64,000 nt of DNA from Gymnodinialimonas ceratoperidinii (GTDB taxonomy: Bacteria > Pseudomonadota > Alphaproteobacteria > Rhodobacterales > Rhodobacteraceae). Shown here one piece after another: positions 46,162-55,861 of the stretch. Below the pieces are notes generated by a model. It had not been told where the DNA came from. It saw only the letters and a list, made by a program, of their open reading frames with translations, and did no database searches. The position numbers were made by a program, and so were the translations under genes. Numbering within the stretch: position 1 is the first letter of the stretch; the number at the start of each line of letters is the position of its first letter. Location: NCBI RefSeq assembly GCF_019297855.1, contig NZ_CP079194.1, positions 434,001 to 498,000 on the forward strand. The letters are read 5' to 3'.

Positions 46162-46283
46162 TCTACCTCAACTATATATTCATATGCCTCGCACAAGCTT
46201 TCGGTTCCCTCTTTTCCAAGGGTACCCGCCAGCGCGGCAGAATTGATGAAAGGCCAATTGATGCTCTGCGCGAAGGCGCTCAT
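46158..46283 (-). CDS. 41-residue microprotein between ade and amn
   Basis: The frame starts with MSAFAQSINWPFINSAALAG and ends in CEAYEYIVEVE. Its ATG overlaps the ade stop as ATGA and its TGA overlaps the amn start as ATGA, so it bridges the two enzyme genes with no spare base. Such a double coupling is unlikely by chance and suggests that it is translated, either as a real peptide or as a coupling device. I recognise no family. The acidic, aromatic end (YEYIVEVE) is amphipathic. Codon use is less GC3-rich than in the flanking genes. Confidence 0.55.
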   Translation of the reverse strand: MSAFAQSINWPFINSAALAGTLGKEGTESLCEAYEYIVEVE

Positions 46284-48064
46284 GGCAGCACCGGGGTCAG
46301 CTCGAACGTCCGCACGTCGACAAGCCCAAGGTCCGAGATCCGCAATTCGGGGATCACCACAAGCGCCAGAAGGGAGTGCTGCATGTAGGCGTTGTTCAGG
46401 GAGCATCCCGCCGCGGTCATCGCCTCGATAAGCTGTGTCACCTTTGCGGCCACCTCGGACGCCGGGCGGTCGGACATCAGGCCCGCGATGGGCAATTCCA
46501 CCAGCGCCTTTTCTTCCCCATCCTGCCAAAGGGTGACGCCGCCACCGACTTCGCCCAAGCGCATCGCGGCGCGGGCCATCATCTCGCGGTCGGTGCCGAC
46601 CACGATCATGTGGTGGCTGTCGTGGGCCACGGTGGAGGCCATGGCCATCCCCGGCCCGTAGCCGAAGCCCGAGACGAAGGCATTCGTCACCTCCCCGGTG
46701 GCGCGATGACGCTCCACGAGGGCGATCTGCGCGATGCCGTCCGGTTCCACCACGCCGTCGCGGACCGGCAAATCCATCTGCAACGCCTTCGTCGGCGCCT
46801 GGTTCTCGACCACACCGATGACATTGGCGGTGACCTCCGCGCCCTCGGCACGGATCTCGAAATCCGCGGCGGTGAGCGTCTTGCCGAGGTGGACGGACTG
46901 GCGCGTGTCATCCGGCCAGTCGAGATGCGGGCAATCGACGAGGCAGGTGCCGCCCTCGGCGATCTTCTCGCCGCGCCCGTAGACCGCCTCGATCGGCAGG
47001 GTGGAGAGGTCGGAGGTGACGATCATGTCGGCGCGGCGGCCGGGGGCGATCTGGCCAAGCTCGCGCTCCAGCCCGAAATGGGTGGCGGTGTTGATCGTGG
47101 CCATCTGCAGGGCAATCAGCGGGTCGCAGCCGCAATCGATCGCGTGGCGCACCGCGCGATTCATGTGGCCGTCCTCCACCAGCGTCTTGGCGAAGCAATC
47201 GTCGGTGCAGATGATCATGTTGCGCGGATCGAGCCCGCGCTCGGTGATCGCGGTGATCTGGCTTTCGATGTCGTACCAAGCGGAGCCGAGGCGGATCATC
47301 GACCGCATTCCCTGCCGCATCCGCGCCACGGCGTCGGCCTCGCAGGTGCCCTCGTGTTCATCCGCCGGGCCGCCGGCGACATAGGCGTGGAAGGCGGGGC
47401 CGAGATCGGGCGAGGCGTAATGCCCGCCCACCGTCTTGCCCGCCGCTTGCGTCGCGGCGATCTCGGCCAGCATCTGCTGCGAGCCATTGATCACGCCGGG
47501 GAAGTTCATCATCTCGCCCAGGCCCACGATGCCGGGCCATTCCATCGCGGTGCTGACATCCTCGGGGCCGATCTCGTAGCCCGTGGTCTCCAGCCCTGGA
47601 GCCGAGGGCGCGCAGGAGGGCATCTGGGTGAAGACATTGATCGGCTGCAGCAGCGCTTCGTCATGCATCAGTCGGACGCCTCGCAGGCCGAAGACATTGG
47701 CGATCTCGTGCGGGTCGGTGAACATCGAGGTGGTGCCATGGGGGATCACGGCGCGGGAGAACTCCGCCGGCGTCAGCATGCCGGATTCGATATGCATGTG
47801 TCCGTCGCAAAGGCCGGGGATGAGGTAGCGGCCCGAGAGCTCCTCCACCTGCGTGCCTTCGCCGATGCAATGGCTGGCATCGGGACCGACATAGGCGAAG
47901 CGGCCGTGGCGGATGGCGACCTGCCAGCCGTCCATCACTTCACGGGTCTGCACGAGAACGACACGGGCGTCGCGGATCACCAGATCGGCGGCGGTCCGGC
48001 CTGCGGCAACGGCAACGAGGTCGCTTGCGACGTCTTGCCAGGAGGGAAAGGGGGTATGTTCCAT
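46280..48064 (-). CDS. ade: Adenine deaminase
   Basis: A 594-residue amidohydrolase that deaminates adenine to hypoxanthine. Metal-binding motif GLCDGHMHIESGML, then HGTTSMFTDPHEIANVFG, TDDCFAKTL and the C-terminal Ade domain ending TFELTPVLP, with VAHDSHHMIVVGTD. Full length for the family. It heads ade-microprotein-amn; the reactions run in the order amn then ade, so the operon salvages AMP to hypoxanthine. Confidence 0.96.
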   Translation of the reverse strand: MEHTPFPSWQDVASDLVAVAAGRTAADLVIRDARVVLVQTREVMDGWQVAIRHGRFAYVGPDASHCIGEGTQVEELSGRYLIPGLCDGHMHIESGMLTPAEFSRAVIPHGTTSMFTDPHEIANVFGLRGVRLMHDEALLQPINVFTQMPSCAPSAPGLETTGYEIGPEDVSTAMEWPGIVGLGEMMNFPGVINGSQQMLAEIAATQAAGKTVGGHYASPDLGPAFHAYVAGGPADEHEGTCEADAVARMRQGMRSMIRLGSAWYDIESQITAITERGLDPRNMIICTDDCFAKTLVEDGHMNRAVRHAIDCGCDPLIALQMATINTATHFGLERELGQIAPGRRADMIVTSDLSTLPIEAVYGRGEKIAEGGTCLVDCPHLDWPDDTRQSVHLGKTLTAADFEIRAEGAEVTANVIGVVENQAPTKALQMDLPVRDGVVEPDGIAQIALVERHRATGEVTNAFVSGFGYGPGMAMASTVAHDSHHMIVVGTDREMMARAAMRLGEVGGGVTLWQDGEEKALVELPIAGLMSDRPASEVAAKVTQLIEAMTAAGCSLNNAYMQHSLLALVVIPELRISDLGLVDVRTFELTPVLP

Positions 48065-48146
48065 GTCCCAATTTTGCAGAGCGCGCAGGGGCCTGCAAGG
48101 GACGTTTCACCGGCAGTCGGCCGCGCGTGGGGCTGGGGGTGATTTT

Positions 48147-48173
48147 CCGTATTTGTGAAAAGATGAAGGGGGG
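48147..48173 (-). repeat. Dispersed 3'-end element, copy E
   Basis: On the minus strand CCTTCATCTTTTCACAAATA starts 9 bases after the stop of the sulfotransferase-like gene and runs on to ACGG. It matches the copy after tRNA-Arg (18131) in 17 of 20 core positions, but its downstream hairpin is absent or weak. Confidence 0.65.
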
Positions 48174-48181
48174 CGCTGCGC

Positions 48182-48883
48182 CTAGTCGCGCAGGCGGTCC
48201 GCGTGGAGGGCCTCGTAGATCGGCAGCGCCTCGGCGAGGAGGGGTTGCAGGTGCTCGGGCAGGTCGGGCAGCGGGCCCTCGGCGCGGGCGAAACCGGTGG
48301 AGCGGTGGACCGCGTCGTACCAATGCGGCGCCCAGACTCCGTCACAGGCTTTCGGCCCCTCGGGCCACGCCAACATGGCCGGGTCGAAGGGCAGGTCGAT
48401 GGCGGCGCAGAGCGCGCGCAGCATGGCCTCGGGGTTGGCGCGGATATCGGCGCTGTCGATGATCGGCCCGGGGAGCGCGGCGTGGATGCGCTCGGCCTGG
48501 GCGAAGCCGATATCGTCGAGGGTGATCTCGATGTCGTTCTTGACGGCATAGCTGGCGATGACGCGGGCGGGGTGGCGCAGCAGGTGAACGTTGGCAAAGC
48601 CTTCCGCCCAGTCGAGGGGCACGCCGGGCAACATGTGATGTGCCATGACCTTGAGGTATTGAACCGGTCTTGAGGGCGGCTCTTCGATTTGCTCAATCAC
48701 CGCGTCGAAGCGCTCGGGCTGGCTGGCGAGGATCTCCTGCTGCATCGGGTGCGTCACGCCTGATTTCGCGAGGTAGGCGGCGTAGAAGGGCTCGTCCCAG
48801 GCGACGCAATCGGCGCGTTGACCGAAGGCATACATCATCGCAGTCGACAGGTTCCGCGGGCCGGACCACATGGCAATACGCAT
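48182..48883 (-). CDS. Sulfotransferase-like protein
   Basis: A 233-residue P-loop-like protein. The start MRIAMWSGPRNLSTAMMYAFGQR carries the 5'-phosphosulfate-binding type loop, and ANVHLLRHPARVIASYAVKN matches the 3'-phosphate motif of sulfotransferases, which use PAPS. The N-terminal half is followed by LGDDIGFAQAERIHAAL-type helices. The acceptor is unknown; some family members are annotated as branched-chain aminotransferase-associated proteins. The ATG at 48883 has GGGGAG six bases ahead, better than the ATG 6 codons upstream. Confidence 0.8.
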   Translation of the reverse strand: MRIAMWSGPRNLSTAMMYAFGQRADCVAWDEPFYAAYLAKSGVTHPMQQEILASQPERFDAVIEQIEEPPSRPVQYLKVMAHHMLPGVPLDWAEGFANVHLLRHPARVIASYAVKNDIEITLDDIGFAQAERIHAALPGPIIDSADIRANPEAMLRALCAAIDLPFDPAMLAWPEGPKACDGVWAPHWYDAVHRSTGFARAEGPLPDLPEHLQPLLAEALPIYEALHADRLRD

Positions 48884-48978
48884 AGACAACTCCCCGTTCA
48901 TTTCCGCGTGAGATCACACCGCTGTGTGTTGCAATGCAAGGGCAACTTTCCGAGCCTCGGAACAAAGGTGGAGGTCTC

Positions 48979-49674
48979 ATGTTCAGACGTTATTTCCGAT
49001 CCAAAAGCCCCATGCGCGACGTGATCAAGATTGCGACCCTTGCGCTCGCGATCTTTGCCGGCGCGCTGGTCCAAGGCGGTCGCGCCCATGCCGCGGACAT
49101 TCGCACCGCCGTCGTGGCCGGTGGCTGCTTCTGGTGCGTGGAGAGCGATTTCGAGGGCGTCGATGGCGTGATCGAGGTTGTGTCCGGCTTTGCCGGGGGC
49201 AGCGTGCCCAACCCCGAGTATCGCGACGTTGTGCGCGGGGGCACAGGCCATCTGGAAGTCGTGGAGATCACCTATGATGCCGATGTGCTGCCCTATGCGG
49301 GGCTGTTGCGGCTGTTCCTGCGCTCGATCGATCCGCTCGACACGGAGGGCCAGTTCTGCGACCGGGGTGAGAGCTATACGACGGCGATCTTCGTGAACGA
49401 CGACCGCGAGCGCGAAATCGCGCAGGGAGCGATCATGGAGGCCGAGGGGAGCCTCGGCCAGAACATCGTCACGCCGATCCGCGATGCCGCGCCGTTCTAC
49501 CCGGCGGAGGATTACCACCAGGATTACTACCGCTCGAACGATCTTGTGCTGACGCGCTTTGGCCCGCGCCGCAAATCGGTCGCTTACGATTTATATCGCG
49601 AGGCCTGTGGCCGGGACCAAAGGGTTCTGGACGTCTGGGGCTCCGAGGCGGCCTTTGCCGCCGATCACCTGTGA
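48979..49674 (+). CDS. msrA: Exported peptide-methionine (S)-S-oxide reductase
   Basis: A 231-residue MsrA with a signal peptide ([22 protein letters not shown]). The catalytic Cys50 is in [18 protein letters not shown], followed by [11 protein letters not shown] and [12 protein letters not shown]. It repairs methionine-S-sulfoxide in exported proteins, so it protects the envelope from oxidation. No MsrB is fused or adjacent. The resolving Cys is likely that of EACGRDQRV near the C-terminus. GGTGGAGG precedes the ATG. Confidence 0.94.
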   Translation: MFRRYFRSKSPMRDVIKIATLALAIFAGALVQGGRAHAADIRTAVVAGGCFWCVESDFEGVDGVIEVVSGFAGGSVPNPEYRDVVRGGTGHLEVVEITYDADVLPYAGLLRLFLRSIDPLDTEGQFCDRGESYTTAIFVNDDREREIAQGAIMEAEGSLGQNIVTPIRDAAPFYPAEDYHQDYYRSNDLVLTRFGPRRKSVAYDLYREACGRDQRVLDVWGSEAAFAADHL

Positions 49675-49707
49675 CGCGGCAGGCCGCGCCGCGGGCTTTG
49701 GCTGCCC

Positions 49708-49992
49708 TCAGATGAACATCAGGTTGTTGGTGATGACGATCTCCAGCGCGTAGACGCCGAGGATCACGACCAGCGGCGCGAGGTCGAGCCCGCCCATGTT
49801 CGGCAGGAAGCGCCGGATCGGGTCGTAGAGCGGTTGCAGCAGGCGGTTCAGTCCATCCCAGATCTGGGCCACGATCGGCTGGTGCAGGTTCAGCACACCG
49901 AAGTTGATCAGCCACGACATGATGATGTGGGCGATCACGATGAATTTCACCACGCCGAGCAAGAGCAGCAGGATCTGAAGCAGAGAGGTCAT
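49708..49992 (-). CDS. YggT family membrane protein
   Basis: A 94-residue protein with two hydrophobic stretches (LLQILLLLLGVVKFIVIAHIIMSWL; LDLAPLVVILGVYALEIVIT) flanking the family segment LNRLLQPLYDPIRRFLPNMGG. YggT proteins are involved in osmotic or division-linked processes in bacteria and plastids, but the mechanism is unknown. The start is ATG at 49992 with an in-frame TTG two codons upstream. It stands alone between msrA (convergent) and a thioesterase gene (divergent). Confidence 0.9.
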   Translation of the reverse strand: MTSLLQILLLLLGVVKFIVIAHIIMSWLINFGVLNLHQPIVAQIWDGLNRLLQPLYDPIRRFLPNMGGLDLAPLVVILGVYALEIVITNNLMFI

Positions 49993-50152
49993 GGGCAAGG
50001 TCCGAATTCCAAAGGGTTCCTAGCCAAATAGGGGTGCGCGGGGCCTGCTGCAAGCTCGGAAAACAGGCAGATTACCCGGCGGCACCGCCTCGGTCGGTGT
50101 TTGACGCCACGGCGCGCTTGCGCCGGGCGCGGCCATTGGCGAAGCAGCCTCC

Positions 50153-50683
50153 ATGTATCCATACCTGAGATTGGCCGCCATCATGCGGCGCGAGCGCCGT
50201 CTGCCGAAGATGGGCATCTACGACACCCACAAGATGTCGATGACCTGCCTGCCGGTGGATATCGACGGCTTCATGGAGATGAACAATGGCCGCGTCATGA
50301 CGCTGTTCGACCTCGGGCGGTTCGCTTTGTCGATCCGCATCGGTCTGGTCGACGTGCTGAAAGAGCAGCGCTGGGGTCTGGTCGTGGCCGGCTCGACGGT
50401 GCGCTACCGCGCGCGGGTCACGCCGTTTCAGCGGTTCGAGCTGCGAACGCGGTTTTTGGGATGGGACAACAGGTTCTTCTATCTCGAGCAGGCGATGTGG
50501 CGCGGTGACACCTGCTGCAACCACGCCCTGTTGCGGACCGGCGTGACCAAGGGCGGGCGCCTCGCGCCGGTTGCGGATGTCGCCAAGGCGCTGGGCGTGG
50601 AGGGCGAGAGCCCGCCGTTCCCCGATTGGGTCAACGCCTGGGCTGAGGCCGACAAGACACGGATCTGGCCGCCCGAGCTCTGA
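50153..50683 (+). CDS. Acyl-CoA thioesterase-like protein (4HBT/THEM6 type)
   Basis: A 176-residue hotdog-fold protein. The segment DIDGFMEMNNGRVMTLFDLGRF is the 4HBT-type active-site region (LNN.R motif), followed by GLVVAGSTVRYRARVTPFQRFELRTRFLGWDNRFFYLEQ. This matches the THEM6/'acyl-CoA thioesterase' group, which hydrolyses acyl-CoA. The substrate is unknown. It is upstream of the MFS gene by about 50 bases on the same strand. Confidence 0.86.
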   Translation: MYPYLRLAAIMRRERRLPKMGIYDTHKMSMTCLPVDIDGFMEMNNGRVMTLFDLGRFALSIRIGLVDVLKEQRWGLVVAGSTVRYRARVTPFQRFELRTRFLGWDNRFFYLEQAMWRGDTCCNHALLRTGVTKGGRLAPVADVAKALGVEGESPPFPDWVNAWAEADKTRIWPPEL

Positions 50684-50733
50684 TCCTTCGCTTCGCGATG
50701 GACAATCTCGCCGCCGCGCCGGAAGGTGCGCGG

Positions 50734-52089
50734 ATGGACATGACAGCTCACCCCACCGCTTCCGACCGCCGCAAACGTATCTGGGGCTGGTGGGCCTTCG
50801 ACTGGGCCAGCCAGCCCTATAACACGCTGCTGCTCACCTTCCTGTTCGGCCCCTATGTGAACGAGCTACTGGGCAGCGGCACGCAGGCGCAGACGGCCTG
50901 GGGCTACGGCGTCGGCGCGGCGGGCCTGCTGATCGCTATCGCGGCGCCCTTCCTCGGCGCGATGGCGGACCTCTCGGGCCGTCGCATGCCGTTCATCTGG
51001 CTGTTTTCCGTGATGTATGTCGTGGGCTCCTACGGCCTCTGGTGGGCCGCGCCGGACAACTTCAACCTCGTCCTTACGCTGATCTTCTTTGCCGTCGGCC
51101 TGATCGGGATGGAGTTCGCCACGATCTTCACCAATGCCATGCTGCCGACGCTCGGCACCAAGACCGAGATCGGACGCATCTCGGGCTCGGGCTTCGCCTG
51201 GGGCTACGTGGGCGGGTTGGTCTCGCTGATCCTGATGCTGTTCTTCTTTGCCGAAAGCGCCGAGACGGGGACGACCCTTCTGGGGATCGAGCCGATCTTC
51301 GGCCTCGATCCGGACGCCCGTGAAGGCACGCGCGCCGTCGGGCCGCTGACCGCCGTCTGGTACGCGGTCGGCATGATCCCCTTCTTCCTCTGGGTCCGGG
51401 ACGCGCCGCAACCGGGCGCGGTGCCCATGGGACGCGCGCTGCGCGGCGCGATGCCCGCGCTGATCAAGACCCTGCGCCGCCTGCCGTCGGAAAAGCCCCT
51501 GATGGCCTACCTTCTGTCGTCGATGTTCTACCGCGACGCGCTCAACGGAATGTATGTCTTCGGTGGCATCTATGCCTCGGGTGTTTTGGGGTGGAGTGTC
51601 GTGGACGTGGGCATCTTCGGCATTCTCGCGATCATCACCGGCGCATTCTTTGCGTGGCTCGGCGGTCGTGCGGACGGGCGTTTCGGCCCGAAGCCGGTGA
51701 TCGTAACGAACGTGGTGCTTCTGGCGCTTGTGGCGCTCGCCGTGGTGTTCATCAGCCGCGAAAGCGTTCTGGGCATCGCCGTCGCGCCGGACTCGTCCCT
51801 GCCCGACATCGCCTTCTACATCCTCGGCGCCTTCATCGGCGCCTGTGGCGGGGCCCTGCAATCCTCCTCCCGCACTATGCTGGTGCGCCAGGCCTATCCC
51901 GACCGCATGACCGAGGCCTTCGGCCTCTACGCGCTGGCGGGCAAGGCCACCTCCTTCATCGCGCCGCTCTCCATCGGCGTCGCAACGCAGATTTCCGGCA
52001 GCCAGCAGCTGGGGGTTGTGCCGTTGGTGATTTTGTTCACCATTGGCCTGATCCTTTTGTATTACGTGGACCCCGAAGGTCGAAATTGA
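50734..52089 (+). CDS. MFS transporter of the UMF1 family
   Basis: A 451-residue, 11-12 helix transporter. It begins MDMTAHPTASDRRKRIWGWW and has the UMF1/Atg22-type first loop AFDWASQPYNTLLLTFLFGPYV, a RKMP-like GRRMPFIW turn and late GGALQSSSRTMLVRQAYPDRMTEAFG. UMF1 proteins resemble vacuolar amino-acid effluxers of fungi; the bacterial substrate is unknown. I chose the ATG at 50734, with GGAAGG before it, over another ATG 12 codons upstream. Confidence 0.88.
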   Translation: MDMTAHPTASDRRKRIWGWWAFDWASQPYNTLLLTFLFGPYVNELLGSGTQAQTAWGYGVGAAGLLIAIAAPFLGAMADLSGRRMPFIWLFSVMYVVGSYGLWWAAPDNFNLVLTLIFFAVGLIGMEFATIFTNAMLPTLGTKTEIGRISGSGFAWGYVGGLVSLILMLFFFAESAETGTTLLGIEPIFGLDPDAREGTRAVGPLTAVWYAVGMIPFFLWVRDAPQPGAVPMGRALRGAMPALIKTLRRLPSEKPLMAYLLSSMFYRDALNGMYVFGGIYASGVLGWSVVDVGIFGILAIITGAFFAWLGGRADGRFGPKPVIVTNVVLLALVALAVVFISRESVLGIAVAPDSSLPDIAFYILGAFIGACGGALQSSSRTMLVRQAYPDRMTEAFGLYALAGKATSFIAPLSIGVATQISGSQQLGVVPLVILFTIGLILLYYVDPEGRN

Positions 52090-52106
52090 ACCCAGGAGAT
52101 ACCGCC

Positions 52107-53009
52107 ATGAGACGCTTGTTCCCCTTCGCCTTGATGCTCTTGGCGGCCTGCGGTGCGGGCGGCCCCTCGATGCAGCTCGACGCCACCCAGTCGCGCAGCG
52201 AGGCCCGGCAGTACTTCGGCGCCGAGACCCGCGCCTCCGGCGGACCGGGCGAGGCGATCGGTTTCTACTCCAATGGCTGTGTCGCCGGCTCACAGCAACT
52301 GGCCGAGACCGGGCCGACCTGGCAGGCGATGCGCCTGTCGCGCAACCGCAACTGGGGCCATCCCGAGCTCATCGACTACGTCCAGAACCTCAGCGCGCAG
52401 GTGGCCCGCAATACCTCTTGGGCCGGGCTCTACGTGGGCGATCTCAGCCAGCCGCGCGGCGGGCCGATGCTGACCGGCCACGCGAGCCATCAGGTCGGCC
52501 TCGATGCCGACATCTGGATGTATCCGCCCGAGCGTCTGAACCTTTCCGAGCAGGAGCGTGAGACGCTCTCCTCGATCTCCGTCCGGGCCGAGCGCGGCGC
52601 CTCCGTCAACGGGAACTGGACAGCCGATCACGCCGAGGTCCTGCGCCTCGCCGCCACCGATCCCCGCGTGGCGCGGATCTTCGTGACCACCGGCGTCAAG
52701 GTCTGGCTCTGCGAGAACGTCACCGGCGACCGCAGCTGGCTGTCGCACATCCGTCCCGCCAACGGCCACCACTACCATTTCCACGTCCGGCTCCAGTGCC
52801 CCTCGGGCGACCGCAACTGCCAGAACCAGCCGCTGCCCCAGGGCGACGGCTGCCAGGAGGCCTACGACCGCGCCGAGCGCATCCGCAACCCGCCGCCGCC
52901 AAGCCCGCCCAACAACACGCCGCCCCCCGAAAGCCCCCCCTCGGGCATGCGCGTGTCCCTCGGGAACATGCCGAACCAATGCCTCGGCCTGCTGAGCGGT
53001 TTCGAGTAG
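52107..53009 (+). CDS. mepA: Penicillin-insensitive murein endopeptidase MepA (lipoprotein)
   Basis: A 300-residue LAS-type metallopeptidase that cuts DD and mDap crosslinks in peptidoglycan. Lipoprotein signal MRRLFPFALMLLAACG. Metal motifs: GHASHQVGLDADIWM and GHHYHFHVRLQCP, the usual HxxxxxxD and HxH ligands. The C-terminus has a Pro-rich tail (PPPPSPPNNTPPPESPPSG) after the catalytic domain, which is not part of the E. coli enzyme. It follows the MFS gene by 17 bases. Confidence 0.94.
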   Translation: MRRLFPFALMLLAACGAGGPSMQLDATQSRSEARQYFGAETRASGGPGEAIGFYSNGCVAGSQQLAETGPTWQAMRLSRNRNWGHPELIDYVQNLSAQVARNTSWAGLYVGDLSQPRGGPMLTGHASHQVGLDADIWMYPPERLNLSEQERETLSSISVRAERGASVNGNWTADHAEVLRLAATDPRVARIFVTTGVKVWLCENVTGDRSWLSHIRPANGHHYHFHVRLQCPSGDRNCQNQPLPQGDGCQEAYDRAERIRNPPPPSPPNNTPPPESPPSGMRVSLGNMPNQCLGLLSGFE

Positions 53010-53072
53010 GCGAGAGGCTGTCAGCGCCGGAACGGGCAACTCTGCTCCAGCCTCGATAGCGCCAGATGCACA

Positions 53073-53102
53073 AACGCCCTCGCAGCATCCTGCGAGGGCG
53101 TT
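53073..53102. terminator. Perfect hairpin between mepA and the LOG-family gene
   Basis: AACGCCCTCGCAG-CATC-CTGCGAGGGCGTT: a 13-pair perfect stem with a four-base loop in the gap between the convergent mepA and LOG-family genes. It is likely a shared terminator, although the U-run is short on both strands. Confidence 0.65.
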
Positions 53103-53165
53103 CCTGTCTTCACCGAGCCGATGCGCCGCACGGCAATATCACCAGCGCGACTGCCGATCTCTAGT

Positions 53166-54005
53166 TCAGCGCCCCGGAATGTCGCCGCGCTTGCCCTCGA
53201 GGGGCCAGGTATCGATCACCTCCAGCGCCTGCTCTGCCGTCTCCACGAAGCGGAACAGGTCGAGGTCCTCCGGTGAGATCGTGCCCGCGCGCACCAGCGC
53301 CTCCCAGTTCACGATCTCGCGCCAGAAATCCTCGCCGAACAGCAGGAACGGGATACGCTCCATCCGCCCGGTCTGGATCAGGGTCAGGGTCTCGAAGGTC
53401 TCGTCCATGGTGCCGAAGCCGCCGGGGAAGACCGCGATCGCCTTTGCGCGCATCAGGAAATGCATCTTGCGGATCGCGAAGTAGTGGAAGTTGAAGCACA
53501 GCTCGGGCGTCACGAAATGGTTCGGCTCCTGCTCGTGGGGCAGCACGATGTTGAGCCCGATGGATTTGCCGCCCGCGTCCACGGCGCCACGGTTGCCCGC
53601 CTCCATCACGCCGGGTCCGCCGCCGGTTACCACGACGTTCTCCGAGCACCCCGAGGCGACCGAGCGCTCGGTGATCACGCGGGCGAACTCCCGCGCCTCG
53701 TCGTAGTATTTCGACATGTCGCGCAGGGTGTCGCTGCGCGCGCCGTCGCGCTCCTCCGGTCGCGGGATCCGGGCGCCGCCGAACAGGACCACGGTCGATT
53801 TGATCCCGTGCTCGTCCAGCCCCAACTCGGGCTTCAGCAATTCGAGCTGCAGACGTACGGGGCGCAACTCGTCCCGGCACAGGAAATCCCGATCGGCAAA
53901 GGCCAGGCGATAGGCCTCGGATTGCGCCTGCGGGGTGTCGGGCAATTTCTGCGTATCGGCGATATCCTCATGGGCATCGCGAAGGGGCCGGCGGTCGTCT
54001 CTCAT
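53166..54005 (-). CDS. LOG family protein (TIGR00730-type Rossmann fold)
   Basis: A 279-residue protein. The LOG core has [32 protein letters not shown] and the phosphoribohydrolase motif [21 protein letters not shown]. The longer N-terminus and the PGGFGTMDE form are those of type II LOG proteins, which cleave nucleoside 5'-monophosphates (AMP or others) to free base and ribose 5-phosphate; in plants such enzymes activate cytokinins. The bacterial substrate is uncertain. If it is AMP, this would overlap the function of amn. Confidence 0.88.
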   Translation of the reverse strand: MRDDRRPLRDAHEDIADTQKLPDTPQAQSEAYRLAFADRDFLCRDELRPVRLQLELLKPELGLDEHGIKSTVVLFGGARIPRPEERDGARSDTLRDMSKYYDEAREFARVITERSVASGCSENVVVTGGGPGVMEAGNRGAVDAGGKSIGLNIVLPHEQEPNHFVTPELCFNFHYFAIRKMHFLMRAKAIAVFPGGFGTMDETFETLTLIQTGRMERIPFLLFGEDFWREIVNWEALVRAGTISPEDLDLFRFVETAEQALEVIDTWPLEGKRGDIPGR

Positions 54006-54158
54006 CTGTGGTCATCCCAAGGTTGTCTGGTTTCCTTGCAACCTAGCGCGCGGGGCGGAAAAGACCCACCCCCGCCGCGCGTTGCTGCTGCGTTGCATCA
54101 ACGCGCCGTGCGCACTATAGCCGCCTGCAAACGCCGTCGTGACCAAAGGGAAACCGCC

Positions 54159-54989
<831 letters not shown>

Positions 54990-55018
54990 TCACTCCGCGC
55001 AACTCGTGCGCACGCCAG

Positions 55019-55070
55019 CCCCTTCATCTTGGCCCCTACAACTCCGGGGGGCCTGGGGGGCTGGCCCCCC
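55019..55070 (+). repeat. Dispersed 3'-end element, copy B
   Basis: CCCCTTCATCTTGGCCCCTA, then CAACTCCGGGGGGCC, then the hairpin GGGGGG-CTGG-CCCCCC at 55055-55070. It begins 30 bases after the dapD stop on the same strand. Same subtype as 998-1046. Confidence 0.7.
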
Positions 55071-55167
55071 ATTCCGACGCTTGGCCCCCGGCGCCCCCCC
55101 CATCAAGATGCTGGACAGGGGCCCCTTTCGCCCCTCACACTGGTCTCGCAACTTAAGGGAGAACCAC

Positions 55168-55419
55168 ATGCAGGGCCTCGGATTTCTCGCCGCCATCATC
55201 GTCGGCGGCCTCGCGGGCTGGATTGCCAGCCGCTTCATGGGCGCACGCACCGGCATCTTGATCAATATCATCCTCGGCATCCTTGGCGCGGTCGTCGCCA
55301 ATTTCCTGCTGCGGCTGGTCGGGATCGTTCCCACCGAGGGCTGGATCGCCCAGGGCATCGTGGGCTTCCTCGGCGCCTGCATCCTGATCGTGCTGTGGCG
55401 GATGATCCGCGGACGCTGA
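55168..55419 (+). CDS. GlsB/YeaQ/YmgE family stress-associated membrane protein
   Basis: An 83-residue protein with three hydrophobic helices (LGFLAAIIVGGLAGWIASRF; NIILGILGAVVANFLLRLV; WIAQGIVGFLGACILIVLW) joined by short turns, ending MIRGR. The G-W-I-A-S-R-F...G segment is the family signature. Such proteins are induced by stress in enterobacteria; the function is unknown. GGGAGAA precedes the ATG. Confidence 0.88.
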   Translation: MQGLGFLAAIIVGGLAGWIASRFMGARTGILINIILGILGAVVANFLLRLVGIVPTEGWIAQGIVGFLGACILIVLWRMIRGR

Positions 55420-55486
55420 ACGTCAGGCGAGCGTCGGGCAGCGTCTCAGCCTTGACAGGGGCGTGATTTCTCATCACTCCGCCCCC

Positions 55487-55858
55487 ATGTCCGAGAATGA
55501 TCAAAAGAAACCGAAAAAGCCCAAGGCCGTGCACGAGGTCTTCACGCTCCTCGTGGAAGTCGGGCGCAAGGAAAACGATGGCCTGCCGAAGAAGGCGACC
55601 GGCGCGGGACTCCTCTGCTTCGCCTCCGGCGTCGATGAGGCCGAGGCCGTGCGCGAGACGGTGGCCGTGCTCAAGCAGGCCGACCTCGCGCCGCTGGACG
55701 TGACAGGCTACGGCTCGCTCGCCGAGCGGGAAGCCCAGGGCGACGAGATCAGCGATGAGGAACGCGAGCTGATGGACCGCGCGCGGGCGGAAAATTCCGT
55801 CGTGGTGGTGCAGATGACTCCGTTCTTCGGCGACGGCCCCGATCCCGCCGACGCCTGA
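55487..55858 (+). CDS. Conserved hypothetical protein
   Basis: A 123-residue cytoplasmic protein starting MSENDQKKPKKPKAVHEVFT with a basic N-terminus and a mixed alpha/beta body (LLVEVGRKENDG, GLLCFASGVDEAEAVRETVAVLKQADLAPLDVTGYGS). Rhodobacterales contain similar short proteins by memory, but I can give no function. An in-frame ATG 8 codons upstream is less likely. It is convergent with the Hint gene. Confidence 0.65.
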   Translation: MSENDQKKPKKPKAVHEVFTLLVEVGRKENDGLPKKATGAGLLCFASGVDEAEAVRETVAVLKQADLAPLDVTGYGSLAEREAQGDEISDEERELMDRARAENSVVVVQMTPFFGDGPDPADA

Positions 55859-55861
55859 CGC

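Noticed and set aside
44608..48142. Two long plus-strand frames (607 and 588 codons) opposite amn and ade
   Set aside because: Both are shadows of amn and ade, which have full family signatures; neither has an RBS nor known domains.
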